Below are positions 16,291 to 25,097 of a stretch of 39,074 nt of DNA, one piece after another (within the stretch, counting starts at the first letter, position 1; each line of letters opens with the position of its first letter). A model generated the notes under the pieces. That model saw only the letters and a list, made by a program, of their open reading frames with translations. It searched no databases and was not told the DNA's origin. The position numbers were made by a program, and so were the translations under genes. This DNA is from CS2-K091 sp035527155 (lineage in GTDB: Bacteria > Planctomycetota > Phycisphaerae > Sedimentisphaerales > Anaerobacaceae): positions 1 to 39,074 of the forward strand of contig DATLBB010000240.1 of assembly GCA_035527155.1 (NCBI GenBank). The letters are read 5' to 3'.

Positions 16291-17331
16291 ATGTCAAAAG
16301 CCAAACGCATCTTTTTTCTTACTGATGCAAAAGATTTTGCTGATAAGCATTTACAGTATGGACATCGCAAACTCTTCAAGGGCCTTATAAGACTCGGTCA
16401 TGATACTCAGGAATTCTGCTATAGAAGAGCATTCCTTCAAGCCGGCCCCATCATGAGCAGAAAATTCGCGAGGCGGTTCTGCAAATCTCATGTTGTAGAT
16501 AAACTATTGGTTAAACAGATAAAGAATTATAATCCGGACATTGTCTATATCACTTTTGCTAATTATCTGAATGCCGAAACCGTTAAGCTGATGCGAGAAG
16601 CTTCCCCCAAGGCATTTTTTATCGGCAGTGACGGGGACTTGTGGCCTGAGCACCATAAACACAGGGTGGAAGCCACCAAAGAGCTCGACTTGGTAATAAG
16701 TACATATGAAGGTGAAGCACTTCATGCATATAGAGATGCTAATGTTCGCTGCGCATTCATGCCAAATTGTTGCGACCCTGATATAGAATATCGCTATGAG
16801 GTTCCAGCTAAATGGAAAAGTGAGATTTTATTCACCGGCCAGACCAGGTACACGCACAAACGTTACCCGACAGAAGATTTAAGATATAACCTGCTCAGCA
16901 GGCTTGCCGGCATGAAAAATTGCGCCCTTTATGGTTGCTTTGGCCGTCCAAAAGTAGAAGGTATTGACTATTTATACGCAATCAGTGGGGCCCGCATAGG
17001 ACTGAGTATAAACGCTGTCAACGACGTTAGACTCTGCCATTCCAGCCGTTTGATACATTATCTTGCTTGTGGCACTTGTGTCTTAGCTAAACGAGTCCCT
17101 GATTTAGACCTGCTCTTCAGGGACGGTGTACATTTGAGATGTTTTGACACAGCAGAAGAGTTCTTTGATTTGGCAAACTGGTACCTCAATCACGAAGACG
17201 AAAGAATCAAAATTGCAAATGCAGGGATGCAGCACACTCACGCTGAATTTAACTGTGAAAAAATTGCTAAATATATACTCGACCTAATCGAAACAGGAAC
17301 TTATAATGCCCCCTGGACAGAAACCTTATAG
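16291..17331 (+). CDS. GT-B type glycosyltransferase (CgeB-like)
   Basis: Soluble protein of 346 residues. The N-terminal half contains DIVYITFANYLNAETV and FFIGSDGDLWPEHH, and the C-terminal half resembles family 1-type transferases: SEILFTGQTR, GARIGLSINAVND, HSSRLIHYLACGTCVLAKRVPDLDLLF and the closing DERIKIANAGMQHTHAEFNCEKIAKYIL. This pattern matches the CgeB/Glyco_trans_1_2 group. The start is set by GGAG 8 nt before the ATG at 16291; a TTG at 16264 in frame is less likely. Donor and acceptor are unknown. Its setting suggests building of the surface glycan made from the rml-derived sugars. Confidence 0.78.
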   Translation: MSKAKRIFFLTDAKDFADKHLQYGHRKLFKGLIRLGHDTQEFCYRRAFLQAGPIMSRKFARRFCKSHVVDKLLVKQIKNYNPDIVYITFANYLNAETVKLMREASPKAFFIGSDGDLWPEHHKHRVEATKELDLVISTYEGEALHAYRDANVRCAFMPNCCDPDIEYRYEVPAKWKSEILFTGQTRYTHKRYPTEDLRYNLLSRLAGMKNCALYGCFGRPKVEGIDYLYAISGARIGLSINAVNDVRLCHSSRLIHYLACGTCVLAKRVPDLDLLFRDGVHLRCFDTAEEFFDLANWYLNHEDERIKIANAGMQHTHAEFNCEKIAKYILDLIETGTYNAPWTETL

Positions 17332-17371
17332 CTGTTTTCCCGGGTTCTTTTGAGACGAAAAGCGCCACAAA

Positions 17372-18367
17372 ATGAACATCCTTATTTTGACCAACAATCC
17401 CACTCGGGCCAGCTTCAGACAGCGGATAGCAGTTTACCTTGAGGTTTTGCGTGATAATGGCATCGAGTGTGAGGTTGCTCGTTTTCCACCCGGCTCTTTG
17501 GCCCGGTGGAAACTACTAAAACGAAGCGCAGACTTTGATGGTGTGTTTCTCCACAAAAAGCGATTGAATTTGCTCGATGCTTTCTGGCTTCGACGATATG
17601 CCCAAAAAGTCATCTACGATTTCGATGATGCGATAATGTACTCTGATAAACATCCGGGCAGGCCAAGCCGTAAACGGCAGAAGTCTTTTCAAAGAACAGT
17701 TGAACTGGCTGATATGGTTATAGCAGACAATTCATATCTTGCTGAACATGCAAGAAAATACAATCCCAGTGTTGAGGTACTTCCCACCGGTTTGGACACC
17801 TGCGCTTACAAACTGAAAGCCGGGCCGGAAAATAACGATAAAACTCGGCTCGTCTGGATAGGCAGTAAAAGTACATTACCCTACCTGGCGGAAATCAAAC
17901 CCGCCCTTGAGGAAATTGGCTCTCGCTTTGATGATGTCGTTTTGAGAATAGTTTGTGATGATTTCTTTGATTTAGAAAATATGCAGGTGGAAAAACGCCG
18001 ATGGTCTTTGGAAAACCAAGCCGTCGATTTAGCCACGAGCCATATTGGGCTGGCGCCGTTGCCGGACAATAAGTTTACGCAGAGCAGGTTTTGCTTTAAG
18101 ATTTTGCAATATGCAGCCGCCGGCTTACCGGTGATTGCAAGCCCGATTGGCGCAAACACCGAATATGTTCGCGAAGGCAGCAATGGATTTCTCGCGGGTG
18201 ATAGCTCCGAGTGGATTGATAAAATATCTCGGCTGTTAAGCGATTCTCAATTAAGAAAGCAGATGGGCCAGGCGGGAAGGGCAGATGTTCAGCGATTTGA
18301 TTTGAAAGTACAGGGAGAGCAACTTCTTAACCTGATTAATGGATGTCTGAAGAATATTGAGACATGA
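17372..18367 (+). CDS. family 4-type glycosyltransferase
   Basis: GT-B fold transferase of 331 residues. N-terminal features are NPTRASFRQRIAVYLEVL and KVIYDFDDAIMYSD, with ADMVIADNSYLAEHARKY. The C-terminal nucleotide-binding half shows TRLVWIGSKST, IGLAPLPDNKFTQSRFCFKILQYAAAGLPVIASPIGAN with the E-x7-E-like segment, and EYVREGSNGFLA. This is the GT4 arrangement common in O-antigen loci. It starts 40 nt after the previous gene. Specificity is unknown. Confidence 0.88.
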   Translation: MNILILTNNPTRASFRQRIAVYLEVLRDNGIECEVARFPPGSLARWKLLKRSADFDGVFLHKKRLNLLDAFWLRRYAQKVIYDFDDAIMYSDKHPGRPSRKRQKSFQRTVELADMVIADNSYLAEHARKYNPSVEVLPTGLDTCAYKLKAGPENNDKTRLVWIGSKSTLPYLAEIKPALEEIGSRFDDVVLRIVCDDFFDLENMQVEKRRWSLENQAVDLATSHIGLAPLPDNKFTQSRFCFKILQYAAAGLPVIASPIGANTEYVREGSNGFLAGDSSEWIDKISRLLSDSQLRKQMGQAGRADVQRFDLKVQGEQLLNLINGCLKNIET

Positions 18368-18401
18368 GCGTTGTACCATCTTTTAGTTGGCAGGTATGTA
18401 T

Positions 18402-19010
18402 ATGGAGCCTATAACCAAAATTGACCTGGAGAAAGTAATTAACAGCAGCGAGCCTGTAATTGTCGATTTAGGATGTGGTAAGAAGACAAAACAGGGCAGA
18501 ATCGGCGTTGACAAACTGGATTTGCCAAACGTTGATATAGTGGCTGACCTGGAAGAAGGGCTTTCTTTCTTGCCTGATAATTCAGTTGACCAGATTCACA
18601 GCAGAAGCGTTCTTACGCACATAGAAAATTTTGAGAACCTGATGCGAGAAATTATCAGAGTTCTGAAAAAAAACGGCACAGTACATGTTTTTGTCCCACA
18701 TTTTTCCAATCCGTATTATTACTCAGATTATACAAATCAAAGATTTTTTGGCTTATATACTTTTTATTATTTCGTAGACACAAAGCATCAACTAAAAAGA
18801 AAAGTCCCCAATTTCTACACAGACATAAGAATAAAAATTATATCCCAAAGACTTGTATTTACATCTCCCTTCTGGTTCAGGCGAAGAATCAAAAAGCTCC
18901 TCGGTTTTATATTTAATTGTCATCGGTCATTACAGGAATTCCACGAAGAACATCTTTGTTACATTTTTCCATGTTATGGAATCGAAGTGGTTTTTGCTCC
19001 AGCCGGATGA
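18402..19010 (+). CDS. class I SAM-dependent methyltransferase
   Basis: Predicted methyltransferase of about 202 residues. Motif I IVDLGCGKKTKQGRIGVD binds S-adenosylmethionine; IVADLEEGLSFLPDNSVDQIHSRSVLTHIENFENLMREI and RVLKKNGTVHVFVPHF follow the usual order. The second half is rich in Tyr, Phe and basic residues, suggesting membrane or lipid contact. Start candidates are ATG 18396 and ATG 18402; AGGT 6 nt before 18402 favours the latter. It is the last plus-strand gene of the glycan cluster and meets the minus-strand cluster tail to tail with 6 nt between stops. The substrate is probably a sugar or polyprenyl-linked glycan, by context only. Confidence 0.78.
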   Translation: MEPITKIDLEKVINSSEPVIVDLGCGKKTKQGRIGVDKLDLPNVDIVADLEEGLSFLPDNSVDQIHSRSVLTHIENFENLMREIIRVLKKNGTVHVFVPHFSNPYYYSDYTNQRFFGLYTFYYFVDTKHQLKRKVPNFYTDIRIKIISQRLVFTSPFWFRRRIKKLLGFIFNCHRSLQEFHEEHLCYIFPCYGIEVVFAPAG

Positions 19011-19016
19011 AGAAGC

Positions 19017-19985
19017 TTAAATCCTAAATAGCAACTGCCAGGAATATTTCCAAAGCATTATCGCTGAATTTTTAACTCTTGCTGCGGTTTTTTTACGTGT
19101 TCTCTTGCTTAACGCTACCCTCGCAAATATATATGTAATAATCCCAAAAGCGATTGTACAGATATTGCCCAGGATAACTGCAGGTTTGAAAACACAGTTA
19201 AAAATGGCTGTAGTGATTTTGCCGCGATGTTTTCTGAAAAATGTCAGCAGGCTTGTCAGCATAATTACGCGGTTCAGCACGGATATTTGTTCCGCAGATC
19301 GTCCCCCTAAATGAGTAATCACCGGCCCGGGAATAAACACTGTCCGCCAGCCGGCCTGCTTTATTCTATAGCATAAATCAACCTCTTCATAATACATAAA
19401 GAAACTTTCATCCATATCCCCGACTTGCTTTATGACCGACCGTCTTACCATCAGAGCTGCCCCGGTAACTTCGTCTACGTCCATCTCCCTGTCATATTTA
19501 AAAGCTTTCATCAAAAATTTCTCGTATTCACCTCTGAAAATCCACAGAAACCTAAATGCCGTATGTCGGTATAAGGCCCCCCGGAATGTTGGAAAATGCC
19601 TGGTTGATGGCTGGATTGTACCATCTTCATTCAATAGCTTTGGCCCACAAGCGCCCACATCGCCGTTTTTATCCATAAACTCGACTAAAGCATCCAGTGA
19701 GTGCGGGTGCACAATTGTGTCAGGATTCAAGAAAAGAAAATACCGGCCCCGTGACTTTTTAATGCCTTGGTTATTTGCCGCAGCAAAACCGCGATTTTCT
19801 TTATTAGCAATAACAGCTACGTCGGGGAAATCACGCCTAATACAGTCAACAGTGCCGTCAGAACTTGCGTTATCGACAACAATTATCTCATACTCTGCAC
19901 AAGGCCGATTTTCTTCTATAGACCGAAGACACCTGACCAGGTCCTGCTGTACATTCCAACTGACGATAATAATTGAAAGTTTCAT
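19017..19985 (-). CDS. family 2 glycosyltransferase, rhamnosyltransferase-like, membrane-anchored
   Basis: GT-A transferase of 322 residues resembling WbbL-type rhamnosyltransferases. It shows MKLSIIIVSWN, YEIIVVDNASSDGTVDCI, NRGFAAANNQGI, FLNPDTIV (DxD-like) and FFMYYEEVDLCYRIKQAGWRTVFIP. A C-terminal hydrophobic segment (about 268-292) and a strongly basic tail suggest inner-membrane attachment. It is the last gene of the lpxD-led minus-strand unit, and the neighbouring rml genes could supply dTDP-rhamnose. Start at the ATG 19985; the upstream ribosome site is weak. Confidence 0.88.
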   Translation of the reverse strand: MKLSIIIVSWNVQQDLVRCLRSIEENRPCAEYEIIVVDNASSDGTVDCIRRDFPDVAVIANKENRGFAAANNQGIKKSRGRYFLFLNPDTIVHPHSLDALVEFMDKNGDVGACGPKLLNEDGTIQPSTRHFPTFRGALYRHTAFRFLWIFRGEYEKFLMKAFKYDREMDVDEVTGAALMVRRSVIKQVGDMDESFFMYYEEVDLCYRIKQAGWRTVFIPGPVITHLGGRSAEQISVLNRVIMLTSLLTFFRKHRGKITTAIFNCVFKPAVILGNICTIAFGIITYIFARVALSKRTRKKTAARVKNSAIMLWKYSWQLLFRI

Positions 19986-20040
19986 ATGTACTTGAGTTTA
20001 AAAACAGATATATCCCTGTTTTCATGCTCTCTTTTTCATG

Positions 20041-21672
20041 TTAACTCTTACAAACTGCACCCAAGAGCATTCTGTCTAACTTACTATTTTGGTTGTAACG
20101 CTTTTTACTGTATTGTGGAAAAAAAGCTTTAATTATGGGTATTGTGAATTTTCGATGTTTGCGCATCAAGGCTTTCATACGTGGACATTGTGTTTTAATA
20201 ATATCATGCTTGAGGCATCGATACAGTAGATAATCTCCGGGGAGTTCCTTCAAAACAGACCACTCGGTATCTATAAAAACAAGTTCTTTGTCTTTTTTCA
20301 CAATATTTTTCAGTATAAAATCGAAACAATCACCACGCAATAGTGGATACCCATCTTTGTCGTTTTTACCAGTATGAAACCGGCTTATTAACTCCTCATA
20401 ATACCGTTTCAGAAGTTCTGTCAGCTCTGTTTTGATATCGTTGCTGAATATGGCCTCATACGCATCGAATAAGAGCAAATCACCAGGATACCAAGCTGAC
20501 TTCATGACACGATGACTTAACTGCTGAGCATTGGATGTAGCACTTAATCTGGCGTTCTCTGGTTCAGTGTGCAGGTTTTCCTTCTCTATACATAGTTCTT
20601 CAGCATTTTTTAAAGTCGTGATGCACCGGTACCTCCTGCGTCTGGGAAAGCCGGATATTTTCTTGGCGATCCAATCGGGTTTCAGTAAAACAGAAGTGTT
20701 ACTTTTGGATGCCACAACTAAGAACGAATTTGCAAATTCTCTCAGCAAACCTGCCCGTGAAAGAGTTCTTAATGCCAAACCTTCGTGTATTATATACTCC
20801 CGCACTGCACCTGGATGATTGAACGGAACATCTATCCAGTTATGGAGGTATAACTCATCGTCATTTCCTAAATCACTGAATATCGTAGACGCAAACTTGT
20901 AATCGGGGAAACAGTGGTAAAAATGAATATACTCTAAACCTATACCACGTAGATATTTTCCTATTTCATTTTTCGAGAAAGTTACTGCAGATTTCTTGGC
21001 AGGCCTTTTGCCGGGATACCCATGTATACCATCGTAAATCCTGTCCGTGTGGTCATCAGGCGAACCACACCAATACTTCAGACCTATCTTGTTCTCGATA
21101 GCTATTATAAGGGTACCGTCATCCTTTAGCGCTGAATTTGCTAATTCAAGCAACCGCTTGCACGCTTGATGTCCGGGGGCTTTAATATATGCTGGCGCAT
21201 ACTCCCAAACACCTATTAGAGTTACGATATCGTAGGTAGGTTCAAATGTGCTGTCTATGATATTGGAGCAAAAAACCCTTAACATATTTAGGTCTCTGCA
21301 TCTCTCTCTGCCTATCTTTGCCCGTATGTAACTTCCTTCAACACAATCGACAGTCTCACAAGTTTCTCCTAAATACCTGCTTAAGGCCCCGCAGCCTGAA
21401 CCGAGTTCTAAAACCTTCAGCTTCCCACCAATACCTAAGGCTCTGAGGATATTCGATCTTCCTTGTCCAAAATGATATTGTGTGGGCCAATCCTTGATTT
21501 TTAGTTGTAACTCTTCTGAATAGTCCGAAAGATCATTCGCGTTTTTCAAAGTCGTTAAAAGATAACTTTCGGCTCCATCCAAGTAGGCAAAATCCTTTAT
21601 TGCTTTCCACTTTTTATCAGGTGGCAAAAAAACCCGAGCGTTTTCTTCACACACAAAATCAGTGAGTTTCAT
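20041..21672 (-). CDS. two-domain protein: SAM methyltransferase plus kinase-like C-terminal module
   Basis: Protein of 543 residues. The N-terminal half is a class I methyltransferase: motif I LKVLELGSGCGALSRYLG (about 85-102), acidic Glu112 after motif II, and GTLIIAIENKIGLKYWCG. Residues about 425-475 carry LLRGDCFDFILKN (D448, N456) and LVFIDTEW (D468). This resembles a phosphotransferase catalytic loop (HxD....N) and metal-binding Asp, and the module that often follows methyltransferases in O-antigen loci. A bifunctional chain-capping role like WbdD is possible but inferred. The catalytic His is replaced by Arg446. AGGA 7 nt before ATG 21672 supports the start; a TTG precedes it directly. 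It lies 170 nt after the LPS kinase gene on the same strand. Confidence 0.72.
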   Translation of the reverse strand: MKLTDFVCEENARVFLPPDKKWKAIKDFAYLDGAESYLLTTLKNANDLSDYSEELQLKIKDWPTQYHFGQGRSNILRALGIGGKLKVLELGSGCGALSRYLGETCETVDCVEGSYIRAKIGRERCRDLNMLRVFCSNIIDSTFEPTYDIVTLIGVWEYAPAYIKAPGHQACKRLLELANSALKDDGTLIIAIENKIGLKYWCGSPDDHTDRIYDGIHGYPGKRPAKKSAVTFSKNEIGKYLRGIGLEYIHFYHCFPDYKFASTIFSDLGNDDELYLHNWIDVPFNHPGAVREYIIHEGLALRTLSRAGLLREFANSFLVVASKSNTSVLLKPDWIAKKISGFPRRRRYRCITTLKNAEELCIEKENLHTEPENARLSATSNAQQLSHRVMKSAWYPGDLLLFDAYEAIFSNDIKTELTELLKRYYEELISRFHTGKNDKDGYPLLRGDCFDFILKNIVKKDKELVFIDTEWSVLKELPGDYLLYRCLKHDIIKTQCPRMKALMRKHRKFTIPIIKAFFPQYSKKRYNQNSKLDRMLLGAVCKS

Positions 21673-21842
21673 CAATACTTCCTTCTTTTGAAAGGGCCTT
21701 GTACAAAATTACCAACTACACACCTTGCTCAAGTAATATTTTCATTCAATGGTGCGAAATACAAGGTTGTTCTTGAAGGCTATATAGGTCTTGAGCTCAT
21801 CTCGATTTGTAAGCCCAATTCCAACTATAGACTTTTATTACG

Positions 21843-22709
21843 TCAGGATCTATTATCTTTGGTCCGTTGTATGCGGTCAAAAGATTTGTCCCTTTTCGCG
21901 AGCCGCCAGTTTGTTCTTTTTATTACTTTTTTAATCCACTTGCTTTTCTTACGAGCAATTACAGTGTTTTCCTGCAGATAACTTTTGAAAAATCTCATCC
22001 TGTCGGTGTCAGTCAGAGCATTTGTGCGGTACATATTCAGCTGCACAAGATTTTTCAGACGCAGCCAGGCGGGTAGCCTGTAAAACTTTTTCGTCCGCTC
22101 ATTGTCGATGAAGGAGAACACCCAGCCTTTCTTCTCCTGCCTCGCTAATACATTGACCACTTTCAAATCGCCGTGAAAAATACCTCTGGCGTGCATTCTA
22201 CCTACAGTTTGCCCGAATGCTCGCATCAGCTCGCGTTTATCTCGTAACTGCTCCTTAGTGAGGTCATCGGCGCTCTCGGGCATAAATTGATAAATTTGTT
22301 TCGCGTCTTCAACTTCGATAGTCGCTAAAAAATTTTCTCTGTCAAGAAAGCTGGATTTGCATTCACCAATTGCAACGACAACCGGGGCCTCAAAACCATT
22401 TTTCTCCAACATCAGCGTTGCCTTAAAGGACCGCTTCGCACGGCTGGGACGCACAAGATGTTTAATAAAATCCCACGTTGACCTGCAAACATATCGCTTA
22501 AAATAAATCCATTTCTCCATGCCGTTAAAACTGGCGGTGAATTTATGTACACGGGCAGAATCTGAGGAGAAGACAGGTGTCAATTGGTAACGTTCTTGCA
22601 GAGTTTTTTCGCCGGCTGATAAAGCCTGTTCAAGATTGTCATTGCGAAAATTCTTATTGACAAATAACGTGCAGTTATGCAGTCGTATTTTTTCAAAACC
22701 GTTGTCCAA
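21843..22709 (-). CDS. lipopolysaccharide kinase (Kdo/heptose kinase family)
   Basis: Protein kinase-like fold of 288 residues that phosphorylates an LPS core sugar at the inner-membrane face. The candidate ATP-binding Lys71 is in IYFKRY. The catalytic loop HARGIFHGDLKVVNVL gives HGD at 179-181, and FSFIDNERT supplies the metal-binding Asp202. The C-terminus is basic. The start codon appears to be TTG, 4 nt after the lpxI stop, with GGGGCG just upstream; no ATG occurs before residue 64, so TTG is favoured. It is coupled to lpxI, which places it in lipid A/core modification. Kdo versus heptose as acceptor is undecided. Confidence 0.85.
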   Translation of the reverse strand: MDNGFEKIRLHNCTLFVNKNFRNDNLEQALSAGEKTLQERYQLTPVFSSDSARVHKFTASFNGMEKWIYFKRYVCRSTWDFIKHLVRPSRAKRSFKATLMLEKNGFEAPVVVAIGECKSSFLDRENFLATIEVEDAKQIYQFMPESADDLTKEQLRDKRELMRAFGQTVGRMHARGIFHGDLKVVNVLARQEKKGWVFSFIDNERTKKFYRLPAWLRLKNLVQLNMYRTNALTDTDRMRFFKSYLQENTVIARKKSKWIKKVIKRTNWRLAKRDKSFDRIQRTKDNRS

Positions 22710-22713
22710 GATG

Positions 22714-23658
22714 TTAGCGCCCCAGAATAGTTATGCCCAATTGATTGGCGAGTTTTATTGTTTCGTCCTTATCGATAATTATTGTTTTGCCTGCCTCCAC
22801 AACGAGGCATTTGCCGCCATTTTCGGCCAAACTTCTAATAGTATCAGGTCCTACACACGGCACATCGAATCGCATATCCTGAGCCGGTTTCGAGGTTTTG
22901 ATAAGTGTCCAGCCCCCCGATTTACAGAACCGGCCGGCCCGCTTAATCATCTCTGCCGTGCCCTCTATCGCTTCGACAGCGATTACCTCTTTTTCCTTCA
23001 CCGCAATTGCCTGGCCTATGTCCAGCCCGCCGAGCTTCTTAACTATCTGCCAGCCAAATTCAATGTCGCCCTCGACTGATGGGCGCAGATGTGCTTTGGT
23101 CATCACCCCCGCCGTTGCCAGATGTTCCTTGCAATACATTGTCGAATTCTCCAATACTATCCCGCCGGTTGCCAGCTCATCAGCTACGGCAGACAGAATC
23201 GAATCGCTTAGTTTATCTTTGCCTCGCAGCCGCCAGTAATATATCCTGAATGCCCGCCAATCGGGTAAATACTGCAGGATTCGCCAGGGGGTGAATAGTT
23301 GCGATTTAGCAACCCGACCGACCAGAATCGTTCGCGTCGCTCCGTGCTTTCTCAGTTTCCGTATCCAGGCACCCGGCCGGGCAATTGCAACTCTGTAAAA
23401 CACATCGACTTCGTCGGCCAGGCTACGCTCAGCCGTTTCCGCAAAACCGACGCAAACTACTCGTAATCCCGCTTGTTTGGCCCCAGCGGCGACAAGAAAG
23501 GGTAATCTGCCCTCTCCTGCAATCAAGCCAAGCACATCTCGTGACTCGTGGCTTGTATCTTGTATCTCTTTCAAGGAAACGCCCTGTTTGAAATTCGGTA
23601 TTCTTTGTTCGACATCCGATATTTGTCTCTCATGGCCCGTGTCTTGTGGTTCGCCCAT
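22714..23658 (-). CDS. lpxI: UDP-2,3-diacylglucosamine pyrophosphatase LpxI
   Basis: Hydrolyses UDP-2,3-diacylglucosamine to lipid X and UMP, replacing LpxH. The core from about residue 41 fits the LpxI (DUF1009) family: LGLIAGEGRLPFLVAAGAKQAG, GKDKLSDSILSAVADEL, GLDIGQAIAVKEKEVIAVEAIEGTAEMI, PAQDMRFDVPCVGPDTI and the GITILGR end. The first 40 residues are unlike the family and come from low-complexity sequence described in the findings. Starts possible: GTG 23679, ATG 23658 (chosen, with GGAG 11 nt upstream) or GTG 23538, which would remove the odd segment. It begins just after lpxD and is followed 4 nt later by the LPS kinase. Confidence 0.9.
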   Translation of the reverse strand: MGEPQDTGHERQISDVEQRIPNFKQGVSLKEIQDTSHESRDVLGLIAGEGRLPFLVAAGAKQAGLRVVCVGFAETAERSLADEVDVFYRVAIARPGAWIRKLRKHGATRTILVGRVAKSQLFTPWRILQYLPDWRAFRIYYWRLRGKDKLSDSILSAVADELATGGIVLENSTMYCKEHLATAGVMTKAHLRPSVEGDIEFGWQIVKKLGGLDIGQAIAVKEKEVIAVEAIEGTAEMIKRAGRFCKSGGWTLIKTSKPAQDMRFDVPCVGPDTIRSLAENGGKCLVVEAGKTIIIDKDETIKLANQLGITILGR

Positions 23659-23682
23659 GGTATTTCGGCTCCGGAGCACGGG

Positions 23683-24762
23683 TTATGATTCAGTATTCTC
23701 TTCCTCTTCCACTGTCCTTTCAGACTCCGATTCGATTGATGAAGCAATTTGTTCAATCTCACTTTCGAGCCTGCGAATATGTTGCCGTATCTCAGGCAGA
23801 TACTCTATCATCCTGTACGCTCGCTTGCCTAAGTTTGCCTCAATAGCAGGTGCACCCAGCACCACTTTGCCGTCTGGGATGTTATTAATAACACCAGCCT
23901 GGGCTGCAATTGTAACGTTGTTTCCGATATTGATATGACCTACAATACCAACCTGGCCGCCGACCACGCAGTGATGTCCAAGCGTTGTCGAGCCGGCAAT
24001 ACCTACCTGTGCTACAAGTAAACAATGTGCACCGATTTTTGTGCCGTGTCCTACCGTAACCTGGTCGCCCAACTTGCTGCCCTGGCCTATAACAGTATCG
24101 CCGAGCGTGCCTCGTTCGATACCGCAGCAGGCACCGATTTCAACATCGTCCTCAATAATCACAGAACCGGTCTGTGGTATCTTATGATGTACGCCTTTGT
24201 GGCTGGCATAGCCGAAGCCGTCTTCACCGATTGTCGAGTTGGCATTTATAATTGCGCGGTTACCTATTTTGCACCCATCGTAAATCGTAACATTGGGATA
24301 TATTATGTTGTCATTGCCAATTTGCACACCCTGCCCAATGTAGGCACCCGGATAAATTATGCAACCGTCTCCGACCCTTGCCTCATCGGCTATCGTTACA
24401 AAACTATGAATATGGCAGTCTACACCGATTTTGGCGCTATCCGAAATTGAAGCACGCGGGCTGATACCGACCTTCTTGTGTTTGCGATGGCCGTGCAGCA
24501 GCACCATAATCTGCATAAACGCATAATAAGGGTCGTCGGCCACCAAAAGAGGGACGGACGCACTGGCGTTTTCTTTGCCGACAATTACAGCACTTGCCTT
24601 GGTTGTCCGCAGTTGCTTTTCGTATTTGCTGTTTGCAAGAAAGCTAATGTCACCCTCGTTTGCGCGGCCAAGGGTCGATGCAGACTTGATTATTACATTG
24701 GGGCTGCCGCAAACCCGCCCACCTACATATTCAGCTAATTCGGTCAAAGTTCTTTCTTGCAT
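23683..24762 (-). CDS. lpxD: UDP-3-O-(3-hydroxyacyl)glucosamine N-acyltransferase LpxD
   Basis: Adds the second acyl chain in lipid A synthesis; 359 residues. The N-terminal uridine-binding domain (about 1-100, with RANEGDISFLAN) is followed by left-handed beta-helix hexapeptide repeats (about 100-310), e.g. IGNDNIIYPNVTI and VGHGTKIGAHCLLVAQVGIAGST, containing the conserved His region. The C-terminal helix is long and very acidic (ESEIEQIASSIESESERTVEEEE), beyond what many LpxD proteins have. CAGGG 7 nt before the ATG serves as ribosome site. It heads the lipid A unit lpxD-lpxI-kinase-methyltransferase-GT2. Confidence 0.95.
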   Translation of the reverse strand: MQERTLTELAEYVGGRVCGSPNVIIKSASTLGRANEGDISFLANSKYEKQLRTTKASAVIVGKENASASVPLLVADDPYYAFMQIMVLLHGHRKHKKVGISPRASISDSAKIGVDCHIHSFVTIADEARVGDGCIIYPGAYIGQGVQIGNDNIIYPNVTIYDGCKIGNRAIINANSTIGEDGFGYASHKGVHHKIPQTGSVIIEDDVEIGACCGIERGTLGDTVIGQGSKLGDQVTVGHGTKIGAHCLLVAQVGIAGSTTLGHHCVVGGQVGIVGHINIGNNVTIAAQAGVINNIPDGKVVLGAPAIEANLGKRAYRMIEYLPEIRQHIRRLESEIEQIASSIESESERTVEEEENTES

Positions 24763-24860
24763 ACAAATACCCTGAAAAAAACTAAAACGTCAAAACTAAA
24801 AATTTCTAAATTACGCAGTTTTTCGCTTCTGTCTTTGCAAAATATCCAAAAGTAAAAAAG

Positions 24861-24888
24861 ATTATAACAAAAAAGCTGACATTGTCAA
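24861..24888 (-). promoter_or_regulatory. consensus sigma-70 promoter for the lpxD unit
   Basis: Minus strand TTGACA (24883-24888), 16 bp, TATAAT (24861-24866): both hexamers perfect. The -35 is part of a palindrome TGACAaTGTCA, which could be a repressor site. The leader to lpxD is about 90 nt. Confidence 0.75.
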
Positions 24889-24893
24889 CCTGT

Positions 24894-24935
24894 GTTAGAA
24901 GTCCTCTTTTTCCAAACCTTTAGAGTTTCTAACGG
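24894..24935. repeat. diverged copy of the CCGTTAGAA repeat
   Basis: GTTAGAA (24894-24900) and TTCTAAC (24927-24933) form an inverted repeat whose core equals that of the repeats at 8787-8886. It sits just upstream of the lpxD promoter -35. Confidence 0.55.
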
Positions 24936-25097
24936 TCTCGACTACGCAATTCTCGAAGCAAATCAGTCGTTTTTGCCATTGTCATAGGGACCACAAACAC
25001 ACTTTTTGCGTCAGTGAGGATTCCCATTTTGCAGTAACTTGCGAAATGGGGACCCGAACCCGGTAAAATTTCCATAACTTAAAACCAGCTTCTGCCG
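24936..25097. other. intergenic stretch with an 11-bp hairpin
   Basis: CCCATTTTGCA (25023-25033) and TGCGAAATGGG (25040-25050) form an 11-bp stem with one G-U and a 6-nt loop on the plus strand. It lies downstream of the GT9 gene (minus strand) but has no U-tract in that direction. Nothing else is recognised here. Confidence 0.45.

Noticed and set aside
25020..25075. tRNA-like or terminator signal (CCGGGTTCGGGTCCCC on the minus strand)
   Set aside because: T-loop-like word but the stem does not pair and no acceptor or anticodon arm exists; no U-tract for a terminator.
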